NCBI RefSeq assembly: GCF_003668995.1
Contig: NZ_CP033068.1
Coordinates: forward strand, 3,224,001 to 3,288,000
Direction of reading: 5' to 3'
Length of the DNA stretch: 64,000 nt
Source of the DNA: Flavobacterium sp. 140616W15
GTDB lineage: Bacteria; Bacteroidota; Bacteroidia; Flavobacteriales; Flavobacteriaceae
Shown here: positions 53,779 through 63,644 of the stretch, piece by piece
Numbering within the stretch: position 1 is the stretch's first letter
Layout of the letters: the number at the start of each line of letters is the position of its first letter
Program-made: the position numbers and the translations under genes
Notes under the pieces: model-generated
The model's input: only the letters and a program-made list of their open reading frames with translations
Database searches by the model: none
What the model was told of the DNA's origin: nothing

Positions 53779-54055
53779 GTTTAATTATCTTCTAATAATA
53801 ATTTTATTTTTTTCTAATTCTTGATAACTCACCTAAAAAAAAATGGCACAGTATAGTCCACTACGCAATGAAATTATTCTTTTTGTATTTATAATTCCAA
53901 TCTTATCATTTTATCTTGTGGCAAATAAGCTTTGCAAACTTCATTATTTGACAGTTGTTTTATAAAGTTTAACATACTTTGACCTTTGGGTATATTGATA
54001 AAGACTTATTCAAAAGAAATAGACACAAAGAAATTGAGTGATTAACTCAATAAAA
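53779..54055 (-). other. AT-rich gap with a possible short gene remnant
   Basis: No full gene. On the minus strand a 39-codon open stretch (54005 to 53889) encodes MLNFIKQLSNNEVCKAYL followed by PQDKMIRLEL and a stop, which looks like a plausible C-terminal protein fragment, but I recognise no family. It might be a remnant of a lost gene or chance. No terminator hairpin or TAnnTTTG element was found, so whether transcription continues through the gap is unclear. Confidence 0.3.
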
Positions 54056-55135
54056 TTATTTTATTTCATTGTATCTTTTTGCGAAGTCCAATAACATAAA
54101 ATCTGCTTTTAATTTTCTTTCTTTCAAAGTATCCCCATAATCAATATCATAGTTTAACTGACCAACTAACTTTTCCAACATTTTAATATCAAAAGGTTTT
54201 TCCCAAAGTTTTATTTCTTTAACTTGTTCTGTTAAAATTTTTAATTTTGGTTCTACCTCAACACATATAACAGGTTTTTGCAGTAAAGCTGCTACAATTG
54301 CACCATGATAACGGGCACTTATAAATCCATCAAATTCATTTAATTCTTCCAAAAATGATTTGATCGAATATTTTATAGGATCCCAAATTAAAACTTTTTC
54401 ATTTTTCGTTTTTAATATCCAATCCTTGTCTTTTGAAGGTGCGAAGATAATAAACTGTAATTCAACATTCGAATATGACTTATAGAATCCTATTAAGTTA
54501 TTAATATAATTTTTTCCTGATTCTTCCCAGTTCCAATCTCTTACAATGATTCCTATTTTCTTTTTTGGTTGTCTATCAGTAGTTGTTTTCAATTCAACTT
54601 TTGTGAAATAAGAAGAAAAAACGACATCAGCCCCTAAGGTTGCAGGAATATTCCAATCAGTACAATACTGATTCGAAACTTCATCTCTAACTCCAACAAA
54701 TTCAGCCTTAGAAATTTTTTCTTTAGCATTTAAAATTGCAACTTGATTTTCGTAAAATGGTCCAATTCCAAAACCTAAAAAAGCAATTTTAGATTGATTT
54801 ATAATATTTTTAGTAAAAATATTTTTTATTTTACTTTTAATAAGACTCGGATTCCTAAGAGCAACATTAATTTTTTTAAGTAAAGATGTGTCATATTTAT
54901 TTTGGAAAGCAAAGAACTGAGTTCCACCTCCATATACCTCCCAATCTGGTAAAAAATTTGGTTCTAAATAAGTACTATTAACTAAAAGATTTTGAACGTA
55001 ATCATTATAATCACCAACAAAATTCAATTGAACATTTTCAAATTCTTTTAAAAAAAAATTTTCAAATACACACATTAACAAATCATCTCCAAAATTAGTT
55101 TCTCCGTAAGCTCCTTTTATAGTAATTTTTGTCAT
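54056..55135 (-). CDS. Polysaccharide pyruvyltransferase family protein
   Basis: 359-aa protein of the PS_pyruv_trans/CsaB family. N-terminal KITIKGAYGETNFGDDLLM (glycine-rich, with Asn-Phe-Gly-Asp-Asp), WEVYGGGTQFFAF, FLGFGIGPFYENQ, KKIGIIVRDW and FISARYHGAIVAALLQKPV (about residues 292-310). Enzymes of this family ketalise sugars with pyruvate from PEP, adding negative charge to surface glycans; some members are transferases of other kinds. It directly follows the FAD-oxidoreductase gene by 4 bp. Confidence 0.88.
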   Translation of the reverse strand: MTKITIKGAYGETNFGDDLLMCVFENFFLKEFENVQLNFVGDYNDYVQNLLVNSTYLEPNFLPDWEVYGGGTQFFAFQNKYDTSLLKKINVALRNPSLIKSKIKNIFTKNIINQSKIAFLGFGIGPFYENQVAILNAKEKISKAEFVGVRDEVSNQYCTDWNIPATLGADVVFSSYFTKVELKTTTDRQPKKKIGIIVRDWNWEESGKNYINNLIGFYKSYSNVELQFIIFAPSKDKDWILKTKNEKVLIWDPIKYSIKSFLEELNEFDGFISARYHGAIVAALLQKPVICVEVEPKLKILTEQVKEIKLWEKPFDIKMLEKLVGQLNYDIDYGDTLKERKLKADFMLLDFAKRYNEIK

Positions 55136-55139
55136 TTTT

Positions 55140-56798
55140 TTATTGCAATACTATTTTTTTTTCCAACAATGCATTTCTTAACAACTCATATGGTAACTCT
55201 TGTACAGTTGTACCGTTTTTTAAGGCTAATACAGCAGCAACTGCTGAAACCTGACCTAGTGACATATAAACAGGCTCCATCCTTATAGAGCTAAAAGCAG
55301 GACGTGTTGCAGACAGACAAACGGGTACAAATAAATTAGTACATTGTATTCTTTTTGGGACTATTGCACGATAATCAATCGGATATGGCTTAGGGGTTCT
55401 CGCCATAAATTGACCTTCATTCTTTATATTTCCCTTAATATCGATATAGCGTTGAACAATATGAGAATCCATGGGATAATCACCCAAGGAGATTCCTCTA
55501 TCAGCAACAATCTTACCAGCACAGTTTCCTTCAGTCATAATATACTCACTTATCATTCTTCTTCCTTCCCTAATATACAATTGGTTAGGCCAATTGTCAG
55601 TTTCTACAAATTCATCTTTTGCTAACCCCCATTGTTTGTAAAAATTACGGATTCTTTCTGGTACTTTTGGATGATTTGTCAAAGTCCACAAAAAACCCAT
55701 CTGATAACGCTTATGGTCTGCAACTATCATTTCTCTTTCTGCATAATTTGCTTCAGGATAATTATAATTTTTACCTACATAATCTGTTGAAATAGGCCCC
55801 ATATTATTCGAATCTGTTTTTCCATTAGGCAATGGCATTAAATCAAAAAAAGAATGACCTTCATACCTCTTGATGTACTCAAACAATAAATCATAATCAT
55901 CTTCATTATAGTCGAAAGGCTTTTTTATTGGCACCTTATTTATTTCTACGTTAGTTAAGCACATTCTATAACAGTAGGCTTGTATTTTTCTATCTCCGGT
56001 TCCGTTACTAGGTATATTTAATGGAAATCCTGTGCCTAAACCTTTTATTCCATCTGGAAATTGGTTGCGATCACCATTAGCCATAGTGTACACTCCGTTT
56101 ACTTGTTCATTATATTGGCTATTATTTTCTCTCCCATATGTATATGAAACTCCTGATTTTGCCATAAGATCCCCTTCGTAAGATGCATCAATAAACATTT
56201 TCCCTTTTATGACTAAACCTGATTCCATTTTTATGGAAGTAATAGCATTTAAACCGTTTTTATTAACACCTGTAGCTAAATTAAGCCTTTCGTTATGCAA
56301 AATCGGAATAGCATTTTCGATGATAAAATTCCTAAGTATATACTGAGCTGCCTTAGGCTCAAACCATATCATTACATCTCCATTATATGAGTATCTTTCA
56401 TAATTACTTGCTTTTCCGCTAAACCAATTATGGGAATTACTATAATACTTTTTTATTGTTTTATAAAAATCCCTCGTAATACCTCCTAATATACTAACAT
56501 TAAGCACATCCGTTATTCCAAGTCCATTTGCAGTCATACCTCCCAAAGCAGTATTCAAAGGCTTTATAAGTAGAACACTTTTACCAGATTTGGCAACTTC
56601 AACAGCTGCAATAATTCCAGAAGCTGTACCACCATAAACAACCACATCATATTCTTTAGCAGTATCAATATTTTTAACACCATTGGTCGTATCGAAATGT
56701 AAAATAGGTTTTATTTCGGCTATATAGTCCTCTTTAGAGCAAGAAGAACACAAAATAAAACAGAACCCCAAAAAAAAGTGAAACGTAAATTTAAACAA
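55140..56798 (-). CDS. FAD-dependent oxidoreductase, predicted lipoprotein
   Basis: 552-aa protein of the FAD_oxidored type (PF12831-like). The signal peptide ends in a lipobox-like LCSSCSKED (Cys at about residue 20), so it is probably lipid-anchored outside the cytoplasm. FAD binding: YDVVVYGGTASGIIAAVEVA (about residues 48-67), then LGGMTANGLGITDV, FIDASYEGDLMAKSG and a C-terminal ARTPKPYPIDYRA region. Such proteins occur mostly in carbohydrate-degradation loci; here it lies among glycan-synthesis genes between an acetyltransferase and a pyruvyltransferase, which is unusual. An oxidation step on the exported glycan or its lipid-linked repeat unit is one possibility. Confidence 0.82.
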   Translation of the reverse strand: MFKFTFHFFLGFCFILCSSCSKEDYIAEIKPILHFDTTNGVKNIDTAKEYDVVVYGGTASGIIAAVEVAKSGKSVLLIKPLNTALGGMTANGLGITDVLNVSILGGITRDFYKTIKKYYSNSHNWFSGKASNYERYSYNGDVMIWFEPKAAQYILRNFIIENAIPILHNERLNLATGVNKNGLNAITSIKMESGLVIKGKMFIDASYEGDLMAKSGVSYTYGRENNSQYNEQVNGVYTMANGDRNQFPDGIKGLGTGFPLNIPSNGTGDRKIQAYCYRMCLTNVEINKVPIKKPFDYNEDDYDLLFEYIKRYEGHSFFDLMPLPNGKTDSNNMGPISTDYVGKNYNYPEANYAEREMIVADHKRYQMGFLWTLTNHPKVPERIRNFYKQWGLAKDEFVETDNWPNQLYIREGRRMISEYIMTEGNCAGKIVADRGISLGDYPMDSHIVQRYIDIKGNIKNEGQFMARTPKPYPIDYRAIVPKRIQCTNLFVPVCLSATRPAFSSIRMEPVYMSLGQVSAVAAVLALKNGTTVQELPYELLRNALLEKKIVLQ

Positions 56799-56915
56799 TA
56801 CATTCCAAACTGATGAAAAACAAATAAATTCAGATAATTCATTTTTAACAAAATTGATACATTATACAACTCTTCAATATATTACTTCACAACGAACTAA
56901 CTCATAACATCCTAA

Positions 56916-57482
56916 TTATTCATTATAATTCAGGTTTATTTCTGGCTTTAAATTCTTTATTAATTTTTCTTTAAGATAGATTTTATTTTCATTCTTTAGT
57001 CGATAATAATGTTCAGAATCCCTACTTTTTATAACTTTACAAGGATTACCAATAACAATTGATAATGGAGGAATTGTTCCTGACACTACACAACCAGCGC
57101 CAATAATACAACCCTCCCCAATATTGCTTCCTGGAGTAATAATTACATTTCCACCAACCCAAACATTTTCCCCAATTATAACTCTTCTAAAATCAAATGT
57201 TTCATCGTAAGGAATGTACTTTGAATTTTTAAAATTATGATTTGCCGAATGTATAACTAAATTTGGTCCAATAATAACACCGTTCATTATTTCCACCTCA
57301 CCTAGTCCATTTATTTCAGCATTAGGTCCAATGTAAATATAACTACCAAGTGATACTCTTTCTGGGTAAAATATTAATGTTGAAGAACTAATTTTATTAT
57401 TAACACCAATTATTTTGAGTCTATTCAATAATCGTTTTAATTTAGCATTTTGATAAAATTCAAATATCATTTTTCTAATCAT
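56916..57482 (-). CDS. Hexapeptide-repeat acyltransferase
   Basis: 188-aa left-handed beta-helix acyltransferase. Repeats: VSLGSYIYIGPNAEINGLG, VIIGPNLVIHSANHNF with the active-site His-containing SANH (about residues 88-103), VIIGENVWVGGNVIITPGS and the C-terminal LSIVIGNPCKVIKSRD. This is the maltose/colanic-acid acetyltransferase type (WcaF/WbbJ-like). It probably acetylates a repeat-unit sugar, or N-acetylates the 4-amino sugar formed by the aminotransferase. Overlaps the Wzx gene by 8 bp. A 117-bp AT-rich gap without a motif precedes the next gene. Confidence 0.85.
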   Translation of the reverse strand: MIRKMIFEFYQNAKLKRLLNRLKIIGVNNKISSSTLIFYPERVSLGSYIYIGPNAEINGLGEVEIMNGVIIGPNLVIHSANHNFKNSKYIPYDETFDFRRVIIGENVWVGGNVIITPGSNIGEGCIIGAGCVVSGTIPPLSIVIGNPCKVIKSRDSEHYYRLKNENKIYLKEKLIKNLKPEINLNYNE

Positions 57483-58872
57483 TTTTTAAAAAATTTAATA
57501 TTATTTTTTTATTAATAAACGATACCAAAATTAACATTAAAACTAACAAAAGTAACTGAAATTTGAATCCTAAGATATTCATTAAATAAATCGTAGCAAT
57601 GATGAAAATTAAAGACATTATATAATAAAACTCATTTATCCCAAGTTTTAATTCTTTTTTTAAATCAAAATATCTCAATAGATATACAACAAAGAATCCC
57701 GAAAAATAAGATACCGATATGCCATATAAACCCCATCGTTCTACCAATAGAAATCCTAATACGATAGATACAACACCTCCAATTATTGTAGTAGAAGTTA
57801 TTTTTGCAGTGCTTCTTCTTTTTTGATAAATAAGACTAATTAATGCTGCTACGGTGTTAAAACCTACACCTAAATACAGGAAAGGCATATATTTCCAAGA
57901 TTCATAAAACTCATTATTAACAACGTATTTAGTGTAAATAGGTGCTCCTGCAATAAGAATAAGGATTACACTAAATTCTATTTTTATAAAGTGAACCAAT
58001 AAGTTACTAAAATCTTCCATTTTAATATCTTTTTTAAGGAAAGCATCTTGTATAGGTAAAACAAAAACTGAATTTATGATAACTATTATCGATGGAAATC
58101 TAGACGAAATGGCATAAATTCCGTTAGCTTCAGGTCCTAAATAATGCAAAATTATAAATTTGCTTGCTGAACCTATAGCCCACCAACTCATCAAATTAGG
58201 AATAAGAGGAAGTGAATAATGACACATCTCTTTTAATAATTTTTTATTCAAATATTTAAAAGAACAATATTTAAATATTCTAATTTGAAAAATCATGAAT
58301 AAACTAGCAATCGTGTAGGCAACAATATTAGCAAGTAAAATCCCTTCTACTCTTAAATGAAGTACATATATGAATACAACATTAAAGATGATTACTAAAA
58401 ATGTGGTAATAAAACCATTTACTGCAAATTTTTTAGTATCTCCTTCACCTCTTAAAATACTTTGCAGTATTGGTAGTAAACAATTTAAAAACATTAAAGT
58501 AAAAAAATATTCTTTGTATTCAAAAGTTTCAAACACACTGTAAATTAGAAAAAGAAAAGAAAAAAAGAAAAACCCAACACCAAACGCAATCATGGTATTG
58601 GTAATTATTTCTGCTTTTAATCTTTCATTTTGTTTGTCTCTATCAATTAACCAGCGATAAGCAGAATCCGATATTTGCAAAGAAACGAGAGGAACAAACA
58701 AAGTAATTGTAGTGATAAAGATATCATATTCACCTAAATCTTTTTTAGTTAGTAAAAAGGTGTAAAATGGAAGGAGTAAAAAAGATATTATTTTTGATCC
58801 AAAACTTCCTATAGAATAAATTAATGTTTCCTTAAACAGTTTTTTCCCAAGGTGGTCAGAAGAATCTCCCAT
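57475..58872 (-). CDS. wzx: Wzx-type oligosaccharide flippase
   Basis: About 465-aa polytopic membrane protein of the MOP/PST flippase superfamily, roughly 12-14 hydrophobic segments. N-terminal KETLIYSIGSFGSKIISFLL and PFYTFLLTKKDLGEYD, and the mid-protein YSLPLIPNLMSWWAIGSASKF, are typical of PST flippases. It moves the undecaprenyl-linked repeat unit to the periplasm. I start it at the ATG at 58872 (MGDSSDHLGKK), 2 bp after the wecB stop; a longer start at 58911 would overlap wecB by 37 bp. Works with EpsG-type polymerase, Wzz and the SLBB exporter of the same operon. Confidence 0.9.
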   Translation of the reverse strand: MGDSSDHLGKKLFKETLIYSIGSFGSKIISFLLLPFYTFLLTKKDLGEYDIFITTITLFVPLVSLQISDSAYRWLIDRDKQNERLKAEIITNTMIAFGVGFFFFSFLFLIYSVFETFEYKEYFFTLMFLNCLLPILQSILRGEGDTKKFAVNGFITTFLVIIFNVVFIYVLHLRVEGILLANIVAYTIASLFMIFQIRIFKYCSFKYLNKKLLKEMCHYSLPLIPNLMSWWAIGSASKFIILHYLGPEANGIYAISSRFPSIIVIINSVFVLPIQDAFLKKDIKMEDFSNLLVHFIKIEFSVILILIAGAPIYTKYVVNNEFYESWKYMPFLYLGVGFNTVAALISLIYQKRRSTAKITSTTIIGGVVSIVLGFLLVERWGLYGISVSYFSGFFVVYLLRYFDLKKELKLGINEFYYIMSLIFIIATIYLMNILGFKFQLLLLVLMLILVSFINKKIILNFLKND

Positions 58873-58874
58873 AT

Positions 58875-59996
58875 TTAATTTGTTCTTATGAATTCTACTA
58901 TCCTTTGGCAAGCTTTACCATCTCCATAAGGATTATGTAAAGCACTCATGTACTTATAGTGCCCAATATTTATTAATAAATTATTTGTTTCTGAAACAAT
59001 TCTCTCTTTATTAGTTCCAACTAAAATTACCGTTCCGGCATCAACTGCTTCTGGTCTTTCTGTTGTATCACGCATTACCAAAACAGGTTTACCTAAACTA
59101 GGTGCTTCTTCCTGTACACCACCAGAGTCTGTTATAATCAAATACGATTGTTTCATTAACCAAACAAAGGCTGGATACGTTAAAGGGTTAATCAAATTAA
59201 CATTAGAAATATTTGATAAAATTTCATAAACCGGTTCTTTTACATTCGGATTTAAATGTACTGGATAAATCACTTGAACATTTAGATGTTGTTCTGCAAT
59301 TTCTTTTAAAGCCTCGCAAATATTATTAAACCCTTGTCCATGATTTTCACGTCGATGGCCAGTCACTAAAATAATTTTTTTAGAAGAATCAATTATTGTT
59401 TTTAAATAATCTATTTCCTCATTATCAACATTATCAACTATTGAAACACTTGCTAATAACGCATCTATTACAGTATTTCCAGTTACTAATATGCTATTCG
59501 GGTTGATGTTTTCTGCTAATAAATTATTTTTTGAAGCAGTTGTAGGAGCAAAATGAAAATCTGCAATACGTCCAGTTACTTGGCGATTAATTTCTTCTGG
59601 AAATGGAGATCGTTTATTATGTGTACGTAAACCTGCCTCTACATGACAAATTTTTGCACCTGAGTAAAAAGCTCCAATGCTAGCTGCCATTGTAGTAGTT
59701 GTATCACCATGAACATAAACATAATCAGGTTTAAAATCTTCTAAAATTGATTTTAATCCTGAAATAATATCTGCAGTTAAAGAATATAAATTCTGATTAG
59801 CTTTCATTAAATCTAAATCATAATCTGGAGTAATTTTAAAGAAATGTAATACTTGATCTAACATTTCACGATGTTGGGCTGTTACACAAACTCTGGTTTC
59901 AAAATGATTTGTATTTTTTTGAAATTCTTTAACTAGAGGAGCCATTTTAATAGCTTCTGGTCTTGTCCCAAAAATGATTAAATTTTTAATCTTCAT
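58875..59996 (-). CDS. wecB: UDP-N-acetylglucosamine 2-epimerase (non-hydrolysing), WecB
   Basis: 373-aa GT-B-like epimerase giving UDP-ManNAc. Motifs: NLIIFGTRPEAIKMAPLV, VYVHGDTTTTMAASIGAF, CHVEAGLRTHNKRSPFPEEI, VTGHRRENHG and TDSGGVQEEAPSLGKPVLV, RDTTERPEAV. Full length. No UDP-ManNAc dehydrogenase (WecC) is present in this window, so UDP-ManNAc may be used directly, reduced elsewhere, or WecC is encoded outside. A second, hydrolysing epimerase (NeuC) is in the other half of the locus. Confidence 0.94.
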   Translation of the reverse strand: MKIKNLIIFGTRPEAIKMAPLVKEFQKNTNHFETRVCVTAQHREMLDQVLHFFKITPDYDLDLMKANQNLYSLTADIISGLKSILEDFKPDYVYVHGDTTTTMAASIGAFYSGAKICHVEAGLRTHNKRSPFPEEINRQVTGRIADFHFAPTTASKNNLLAENINPNSILVTGNTVIDALLASVSIVDNVDNEEIDYLKTIIDSSKKIILVTGHRRENHGQGFNNICEALKEIAEQHLNVQVIYPVHLNPNVKEPVYEILSNISNVNLINPLTYPAFVWLMKQSYLIITDSGGVQEEAPSLGKPVLVMRDTTERPEAVDAGTVILVGTNKERIVSETNNLLINIGHYKYMSALHNPYGDGKACQRIVEFIRTN

Positions 59997-60041
59997 ATAT
60001 TAATTGATATTAAAACTTTAAATTAAATAATAGATAGTATA

Positions 60042-61114
60042 CTATGAAGAAAGGGCTTCTTTAATATATTTTTTAACAATGATAACTAAAACACAAATGA
60101 ATCCAAAAATAAAATATCCAATTATCATTCCTTTAGCTTTACCAAAATGCTCTTTTGCCAATGGCAAGATAGGCCTGTCTATCACCTGAATTAAAGGTGT
60201 TTCTTTACGTAATGTCACTTTAGCTAATTCGGTTTGCTTTACTAATTCAGTTAAAATTGCTGTATTAGCTTGAACATCTACTTGCCTTCTAGAAGATGGG
60301 GCCCGTCTCACATTTAAAGCTGGATTTAAGTTAAACGTTTTGTCCGTAGCTATAGCTACCCCAGTAATTGCTCCATTAAGTTCTCTTCTAATAGAGTCAG
60401 TTTGTCTTTCTAAAATCAACATGTTCATTCTAGATTTTTTACTTTTAGTAGCCACATAAAAATCTGATACCTCTTTAGCTAATGCTTCACAGAAATATTT
60501 AGCAAATAATTCATCCGTAGAAGAAACATCAATATTGATTATCGCTATTTTTTTATCTTTTTGTCCAACTACCAATCCCCTTTTAGATAATCCTTGATAG
60601 ATTGAGCCTAAAATACTATCATGCACTCTTGTAAAATATTTACGTTTTGTATTAGGTAAGAAATGAATATTAGCTAGTTTCGGTTTTTCTTTCCAGTTGT
60701 CTCTAAACTTATTAATATCAATATACATTTCGGCCAAAGAAATTTCCTTGTCTTTATAGTTTACAGAAGTTAATAAAGTTTGCTCTACCATTCTACGAGA
60801 TTTAAGCAACTGTGTTAAATTGGAACCTGTAAAAATACTTCCTCCACCTCCTCCAAGATCTAAACCTAAAGAGCCCGCTAAACCTAATGCACTTCCTAAA
60901 CCTCCTCCCGATTTTTCTTCTTCTAATGCAAATGTCAAAGTAGCTGTATAAACAGGTTTTTTATCAAAGAATATACAATTCCCAAAGATGCTCCAATTAT
61001 CCCTGCTAAGACAATAATTTTCCACTGTGATAACAGATAAAAATACCATTCTTTTACACTTAATACTAATCCTTTTAACGAAATTTCATCGTCTTGAATT
61101 GATCTCTTATCCAT
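60042..61114 (-). pseudogene. wzz: Wzz-like chain-length regulator, one frameshift near the N-terminus
   Basis: About 357-aa inner-membrane protein. An ATG at 61114 opens MDKRSIQDDEISLKGLVLSV, followed by a transmembrane helix IIVLAGIIGASLGIVYS. The frame then fails by one base at 60966-60968 (T3 in the coding strand); repairing it joins FDKKPVYTATLTFALEEEKS. A glycine-rich stretch (SALGLAGSLGLDLGGGGG), a coiled-coil periplasmic part and a second helix near the C-terminus (MIIGYFIFGFICVLVII) follow. The main frame alone reaches only an internal ATG at 61049. It lacks a visible BY-kinase domain. It tunes chain length with the EpsG-type polymerase and SLBB exporter. Confidence 0.82.
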
Positions 61115-61128
61115 TTTAAAACTTATTA

Positions 61129-63574
61129 TTATTTAAAAGCAGTGATAATTAATAATGCTAAACTAGAAATCACACTACCAATACCAACCCATTCTCCCGT
61201 TGTCATCTTTTTAACTACTGGTCTTTCAGGAACTACAATTTGAGAATCCGGAGTTACCTTGGGATAGGACCTAAAGAATAAGAAAGAACTTGCTACAGCA
61301 GCTTTTCCATTCGGGTAAATTATATAGGCTTTTTTCTTCCACCCCATATTATCAACACCTCCAACAGCATTTAAATAGTACTTGAAGCTTTTCCCGCTTC
61401 TATAGGGTATTTCCGAAGTCAACAATACATTACCTGTTACTTTTACTCCTTCATTATAGGTAGCAACTTCTATTTCATCCCCAGGAAACAAAGTAACATT
61501 TGAGTAATGATTTTTATCTTTTACAATTCTTTCCCAATCGATTGGAATCGTTGCATATTTCAGTTCGTCTTTTAATTTTTTAACTAATTGTTTCTCCTTT
61601 AAAGAATCGCCATTTCTCAAATTTAAATCAATACTTTCTAATTTCTCTATTTGTTCTTCTTTAATAGGTCTTTTTATTTTCAATCCATCCAAATTAGCAA
61701 TAGATGTTAATCCTCCAGCACGCATTACAACGTTATATACCGTTTCTTTTTTGTTTGCCAAAACATATTTACCAGGATAAGAAATTGCACCACTTATTTT
61801 AACCATCTCTGGTTTTTCATAAACAGCCATTCTTCGTATGTTAATAACATCAAAAGGCATTAACGCGAAGTTTTTAATTTGTTCATTATTTCCATCATTA
61901 ATTTCCAACTCAAATACATCTACTCGTTTTGGGTCTGCATCATTAATAGCATCCGATTTTTTCATTCTAGCAATTTCAACTCGTTTTGATGCTGAACCTG
62001 TTAAACCTCCAACTTCAACAACCAAGTCGTTCAATGTTAAGTTTTCATAAAACTCGTACTCACCTGGATTTTTAACTTCTCCATCAATCGTAACTTTGTA
62101 TTCTTCTCTAAAATCCAAAATAGAATATACTGTTACAATATCTTCTCTTTTAATAATACGTCAGAATTTAAATCCCCTGAAAGTGCTTTTGCTAAATCAA
62201 CATTTACAATTTCTGTCGTTAAATCCGATTTTAAACGAATAATCCTGGCTCGTTTTGTATAAGCATCTTCTTTTAAACCTTCTGCTCTTGTTATTAATTC
62301 AGAGATACGCATTCCTTCTGTAAAAGAATAGAAATCTGGTCTAAACACTGCTCCTTCAACTTGAATACGATTTTCAAATCGATTTAATATTTTTGCCACT
62401 TTAACAACATCTCCAGATTGAGGTTGGTATATGTTAAATTCACTTTCATTAACATCATGAACCTTAAACTCTTTTCCTGTTTTCTGTAAAACATTTACCG
62501 AAGCTGTATAAGCTAAGTCATTAAATCCTGATGTAAAAGATAATAAATCATTAAAAGTCTCCCCTTTTTTCATCTCAAAAATTCCTGGACGTTTCACCTC
62601 TCCTGTTACTGTTACTCGCATGCTGTAAGCTGGAATTCGAATAACATCATTTTCTTTCAAGCCAACATTATCTGATTGATCTCCTTTTAGTAAAAACTTA
62701 TATATGTCTATATTTCTATAAACCCTGTTATTACGAATCAATTCAATATTCCTATAGCTACCATTTTTGCCTGGTCCACCTGCTAAATGCAAAGCATTAT
62801 ATACTGTCGCCAAAGAAGACACTGAATAATTACCAGGTTGTTTCCCTCCAACAATAGTAATTTTGATTGTTCTTATTTTTGCTAAACTAACACTTACTTG
62901 CGATTGACCTGATCTAACCGTACTATACACTTTTGCAATAGCAGCTTTAATTTTTGTGTAGCTGCCTCAATAGTCATTCCCGATACAGCAATTTGACCGA
63001 CATATTGTATCGTAATCTTTCCTTCAACACTTACAGGAATATTATCTTCAAATTCCTGAACACCATAAACACTAATTTGTAATTCATCTCCAGGCCCTAA
63101 AATATAATTCATTGGCGTTGCCAATTTCAGATCAGGCTCAAAATTCAATGTAGGATTATCAAATAACTCGGAACCAAAGATTAAAGCATTTATAGAATCT
63201 TTTATTTTAACATTGATAATTTCTTGCTGTTTCCTTCCGAATTCAGTCTTTTTATTTTTGCCATCCTTACCATCTAAATCTTTATCTTTTGGATCTTTAT
63301 CTTTCTGGTCTTTTTTAGAAACCTGATCTAATCTTATTTTCAATTTAGAAAACTCAGATTTACTCATTCCTTTTGATAGAATTGCTTCCTCTGCATCGTC
63401 TATACTAAGACTTTTAGCTTCTAATTGATTTTTGATTTTATTAATATCACTATCTGATAAATAATCAACTTTAACAGCACTTAAATCTTTAGACTTTAAA
63501 ATATCTTGAGCTGACATATTTAATGATACCAAAAGAGCAAAAAATAATATAAATACTGCCGTTATCTTTTTCAT
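61129..63574 (-). pseudogene. SLBB-domain polysaccharide export protein (Wza-like), two frameshifts
   Basis: One gene for about 815 aa in three frames. ATG at 63574 begins a signal peptide (MKKITAVFILFFALLVSLNMSA). A Lys/Asp-rich linker precedes the polysaccharide-export domain (ILGPGDELQISVYGVQEFED). A one-base shortfall at 62946-62955 breaks EAATQKLKAAIAKVYSTVRS; several SLBB beta-grasp domains follow (GNYSVSSLATVYNALHLAG, GEVKRPGIFEMKKGETFND). A second shortfall at 62148-62151 breaks LLKREDIVTVYS; further SLBB domains (GEVKNPGEYEFYENLTLND) lead to a C-terminal hydrophobic segment (GIGSVISSLALLIITAF). This is the outer-membrane conduit and periplasmic stack of the Wzx/Wzy route. Confidence 0.87.
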
Positions 63575-63644
63575 ATAGTTTATTTTAATAAAATTCATTT
63601 AGGTAACTTCTAATTCAATACCCTGAATTAAAAATTACAAATAT

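Noticed and set aside
53843..53965. 40-codon plus-strand ORF starting MAQYSPLRNEIILF
   Set aside because: It is antisense to the operon, has no promoter element, no known homology and a length expected by chance in AT-rich DNA.
3760..63574. Phase-variable polysaccharide locus by slipped-strand repeats
   Set aside because: Runs are mostly too short (3-8), two genes carry two breaks each and all shifts have the same sign; sequencing error explains this more simply. Kept only as an alternative.
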